Below are positions 61,660 through 64,000 of a DNA stretch of 64,000 nt, in pieces. The number at the start of each line of letters is the position of its first letter. Within the stretch, counting starts at the first letter, position 1. The DNA comes from Pannonibacter sp. SL95 (GTDB lineage: Bacteria > Pseudomonadota > Alphaproteobacteria > Rhizobiales > Stappiaceae). The notes under the pieces are model-generated. The model was not told the origin of the DNA and did not search any database. It saw only the letters and a program-made list of their open reading frames with translations. A program made the position numbers and the translations under genes. Location of the stretch: contig NZ_JAPPRC010000004.1 of the NCBI RefSeq assembly GCF_026672425.1, positions 1-64,000 on the forward strand, read 5' to 3'.

Positions 61660-61766
61660 TGGTGCCTCTCGTCCCGCTCTCCCCCGGGATGGGGAGCGCC
61701 AGAGAGCCAGGCAGTCGTGATGTGTCGCGGCGCCGGGTCTCGGGGAGACGGATGAGGAACACGATC

Positions 61767-62801
61767 ATGGGTTACAAGGTTGCGATTGTTGGCGCCACGG
61801 GCAATGTGGGCCGCGAAATGCTGGACATTCTGGCCGAGCGCGGTTTCCCGGCGGACGAAGTCGTCGCGCTGGCCTCGCGCCGGTCGCTTGGCACGGAAGT
61901 GTCCTTTGGCGACAGGACGCTGAAGGTCCAGGCCCTCGAGAACTACGACTTCTCCGACACCGACATCTGCCTCATGTCCGCAGGCGGCAACGTCGCCAAG
62001 GAATGGGCGCCGAAGATCGGTGCGCAGGGCTGCGTTGTTATCGACAACTCCTCCGCCTGGCGCTACGACGCGGAAGTGCCGCTGATCGTTCCGGAAGTGA
62101 ACGCTGACGCCATCACCGGCTTCACCAAGAAGAACATCATCGCCAACCCGAACTGCTCGACGGCCCAGCTCGTTGTCGCGCTCAAGCCGCTGCACGAAGC
62201 GGCCGGCATCAAGCGCGTTGTCGTTTCCACCTACCAGTCGGTGTCCGGCGCCGGCAAGGAGGCGATGGAAGAGCTGTTCAACCAGACCCGCGCCATCTTC
62301 GTCAACGACCCGGTCGAGAACCAGAAGTTCACCAAGCGCATCGCCTTCAACCTCATTCCGCACATCGACGTCTTCATGGAAGACGGCTACACCAAGGAAG
62401 AGTGGAAGGTGATGGCCGAGACCAAGAAGATCCTCGACCCGAAGATCAAGCTGACCTGCACCGCCGTCCGCGTGCCGGTGTTCATCAGCCACTCGGAAAG
62501 CGTCAACATCGAGTTCGAGCGTCCGATCACGGCCGATGAAGCCCGCGACATCCTGCGCGAGGCTCCGGGCTGCCTGGTCATCGACAAGCACGAGGACGGT
62601 GGCTACATCACGCCTTACGAAACCGCCGGTGAAGACGCCACCTACATCTCGCGCATCCGCGAAGACGCGACCGTCGAGAACGGCCTCAACATCTGGGTGG
62701 TCGCCGACAACCTGCGCAAGGGTGCCGCCCTCAACGCGATCCAGATCGCCGAAGTGCTGGTCAACCGCCGCCTGCTCACCCCGAAGAAGCAGGCCGCCTG
62801 A
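61767..62801 (+). CDS. asd: Aspartate-semialdehyde dehydrogenase
   Basis: 344 residues from MGYKVAIVGATGNVGREMLD (GAGG upstream). NADP loop GATGNVG, catalytic cysteine in NPNCSTAQLVVAL (about residue 132), VSTYQSVSGAGKEAMEEL, and the substrate-binding region CTAVRVPVFISHSESVNIEF. It reduces aspartyl phosphate to the semialdehyde, a branch point to lysine, threonine and methionine. Single gene with its own terminator. Confidence 0.97.
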   Translation: MGYKVAIVGATGNVGREMLDILAERGFPADEVVALASRRSLGTEVSFGDRTLKVQALENYDFSDTDICLMSAGGNVAKEWAPKIGAQGCVVIDNSSAWRYDAEVPLIVPEVNADAITGFTKKNIIANPNCSTAQLVVALKPLHEAAGIKRVVVSTYQSVSGAGKEAMEELFNQTRAIFVNDPVENQKFTKRIAFNLIPHIDVFMEDGYTKEEWKVMAETKKILDPKIKLTCTAVRVPVFISHSESVNIEFERPITADEARDILREAPGCLVIDKHEDGGYITPYETAGEDATYISRIREDATVENGLNIWVVADNLRKGAALNAIQIAEVLVNRRLLTPKKQAA

Positions 62802-62829
62802 TCCCGCGCGATCTGAACATCTGACTATC

Positions 62830-62858
62830 ATCCCGGGGCCCAGTGCCCCGGGATTTTT
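62830..62858 (+). terminator. Intrinsic terminator of asd
   Basis: ATCCCGGGGC and GCCCCGGGAT form a perfect 10-bp stem with a 5-nt loop, followed by TTTT, 28 bases after the asd stop. Confidence 0.92.
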
Positions 62859-62943
62859 GTTGCTGAGCTGTCAGAGCCTCAAGGCCACTGCAGACGTCGT
62901 CTCTGCCTCGTGAGGCGGTCCGGCAGCTCAAACGGGTGAGCGC

Positions 62944-63264
62944 TCAAGCCGGGTAGTAGGGCGAGGCCATCCCGCGGCTCGCCGCTTCGACCACATCACC
63001 ATCGAAGAGCTTGACCGTCAGGCTGGCATTGGCGCCCTTGGCAAACTCGGACAGCATTCCTGTCGCGTAAGTGCGTGCATTCTCAACACTGTCAAAGGCG
63101 TAGAAGCCGCCGACCGAGTGCGTATTGATCCCGCTGAGCCAGGTTTTGCTGATAAGGCCCGGGACGGTCTGCATCATGGGATTGGCCTCTTTCCAAACTG
63201 CTTCCGTAAACGGCATCGACGTTTGGAACTCGGCATAAAGGTAGACGCGGCTCGGATTGGACAT
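62944..63264 (-). CDS. YdhR-like small monooxygenase-family protein
   Basis: 106 residues from MSNPSRVYLY with AGGAG upstream. Dimeric alpha-beta barrel pattern as in the YdhR group of putative monooxygenases: YLYAEFQTSMPFTEAVWKE, the core LISKTWLSGINTHSVGGFYA, and FDSVENARTYATGMLSEFAK. It is divergent from an HxlR regulator, an arrangement typical of stress-responsive oxidoreductases. Activity unproven. Confidence 0.8.
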   Translation of the reverse strand: MSNPSRVYLYAEFQTSMPFTEAVWKEANPMMQTVPGLISKTWLSGINTHSVGGFYAFDSVENARTYATGMLSEFAKGANASLTVKLFDGDVVEAASRGMASPYYPA

Positions 63265-63356
63265 GATGTTCTCCTGAAAGCATGGCTTGCTGCCAGGGCC
63301 GATATGGCGTAAATATTTCCAAACGAAAAGTACGCACCTTTTGGTAATAATTGAGA

Positions 63357-63719
63357 ATGTTCCTTCCAGCCAACCCTTACGACATGAACTGCCCATCGCG
63401 GGATATGCTGGACTTGATCGGTGGCAAATGGGCGATCCTGATCCTGTGCTGCCTGCAGCAAGGCCCCCTCCGCACCGGATCGCTGATGCGGCAGATCGGT
63501 GGCATCTCGCAGAAGATGCTGACTCAGACCTTGCGAGATCTTGAAAGCGATGGCTTCATCGAGCGCATCAGTTACCCTGAAGTTCCTCCTCGCGTCGAAT
63601 ACCGGTTGACCGATCTGGGCCGGTCCTTGAGCGACCTCGCCCGGACCATGGAACAGTGGGTCGTCGCACACTATGAGGCAATCCTCGAGCACCGGCAAAA
63701 GACAACGCCTTCCGCTTGA
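63357..63719 (+). CDS. HxlR-family regulator
   Basis: 120 residues from MFLPANPYDM. HxlR winged helix: CPSRDMLDLIGGKWAILILC, GPLRTGSLMRQIGGISQKML, TQTLRDLESDGFIERISYPE, VPPRVEYRLTDLGRSL. The N-terminal cysteine is where thiol-sensing members (YodB, HypR) react. The 92-base divergent region contains AAAAGTACGCACCTTTT, a loose dyad that may be its operator. Confidence 0.9.
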   Translation: MFLPANPYDMNCPSRDMLDLIGGKWAILILCCLQQGPLRTGSLMRQIGGISQKMLTQTLRDLESDGFIERISYPEVPPRVEYRLTDLGRSLSDLARTMEQWVVAHYEAILEHRQKTTPSA

Positions 63720-63748
63720 CCTCATCCTTCCTGACGCCAGGTCCTGTC

Positions 63749-64000
63749 ATGACATCGCCCCGCACCTTTGCTGGCTTTGCAGCCGCTCATCCCGATGCCC
63801 GCTTCTCTGACTGGCTGGTTGCGCAAGCGGACGACAGATGGAACCAGGCCTGCGGCCATCCTTTCACCGTCGCGATCGGCAACGGCTCGATGCCGGAGGC
63901 GGCCTATGTCCGTTACCTGATCGAGGACTACACGTTCATCACCGATCTCGCCTCGGTCCTCGGCTATCTCGTCGCCAAGGCACCGGACATGGCGGCAAAG
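63749..64000 (+). CDS. TenA/thiaminase-II family protein, cut by window edge
   Basis: The first 84 codons are present, in frame to the edge. The helical TenA start is recognisable: RFSDWLVAQADDRWNQACGH, PFTVAIGNGSMPEAAYVRYL, IEDYTFITDLASVLGYLVAK, with the conserved Tyr-Leu-x-x-Asp-Tyr. Such proteins hydrolyse thiamine or aminopyrimidine breakdown products; the catalytic cysteine lies beyond the window. Confidence 0.8.
   Translation, partial: MTSPRTFAGFAAAHPDARFSDWLVAQADDRWNQACGHPFTVAIGNGSMPEAAYVRYLIEDYTFITDLASVLGYLVAKAPDMAAK

Noticed and set aside
61656-62831. 391-codon minus frame antisense to asd
   Set aside because: asd is certain from its motifs; the antisense frame is a codon-bias shadow.

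Overview
The window comes from a GC-rich alphaproteobacterium, most likely a member of the Hyphomicrobiales (rhizobia-like; a Stappiaceae-type genus is a guess). Reasons: the tsaD/hemC/hemD/mitofilin-like/hemY block facing gpsA, YciI, EVE and methyltransferase genes; three methyl-accepting chemotaxis proteins in a row; and a catabolic 3-methylcrotonyl-CoA carboxylase operon. No taxon-specific RNA gene is present, so genus is not assigned.

Layout. (1) 1 to about 18.7 kb is the left (early) part of a Mu-like transposable prophage, almost all on the minus strand. Read from its L end it holds: an array of repeated boxes that look like transposase sites (18.3-18.65 kb), the repressor (+), a 33-bp operator palindrome, ner, small early genes, MuA transposase, MuB ATPase, a run of small early genes including DUF3164 and gemA, the Mor activator, the lysis genes, both terminase subunits, a portal fused to the MuF head protein and a PBECR2-type nuclease domain, and a broken gpG at the window edge. 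The right end lies outside the window. (2) 18.8-21.7 kb: tRNA-Arg followed by a small accessory stretch (tandem DUF4279 protein, kptA, two unknown genes), lower in GC at its right end. (3) 21.8-26.9 kb: a divergent SDR/TetR pair, a serralysin-like RTX metalloprotease, an oxidoreductase and a glyoxalase-like protein. (4) 26.9-38.8 kb: polyphosphate kinase 2, then a leucine/isovalerate-type catabolic operon (TetR, mccB, ASCH gene, mccA, acyl-CoA synthetase, HMG-CoA lyase, enoyl-CoA hydratase), an SLC13 permease and a membrane protein. (5) 38.9-50.8 kb: tRNA-Thr, the heme block (hemY, a frameshifted mitofilin-like gene, hemD, hemC) divergent from tsaD, then a palindromic repeat element, a small antitoxin-like gene, NUDIX, gpsA, YciI, EVE, methyltransferase and an M20 amidohydrolase. 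(6) 50.9-61.1 kb: a large secreted phytase/esterase-like protein and three related chemoreceptors interrupted by an MFS pump. (7) 61.5-64 kb: a Thr/Met-rich leader-like ORF, asd, a divergent monooxygenase-like/HxlR pair, and the start of a TenA-family gene.

The most interesting items are: the portal-MuF-nuclease fusion joined exactly at a run of ten A, where either slip in frame ends translation at once; the operator and hairpin architecture of the phage early switch; the leader-like ORF before asd; and a relic of an MFS 3' end between two chemoreceptor genes, which records a tandem duplication. Several genes (gpG, the holin-like gene, the mitofilin-like gene) carry single-base frameshifts. 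This could be real decay or consensus error and should be settled from reads before anything is built on them.
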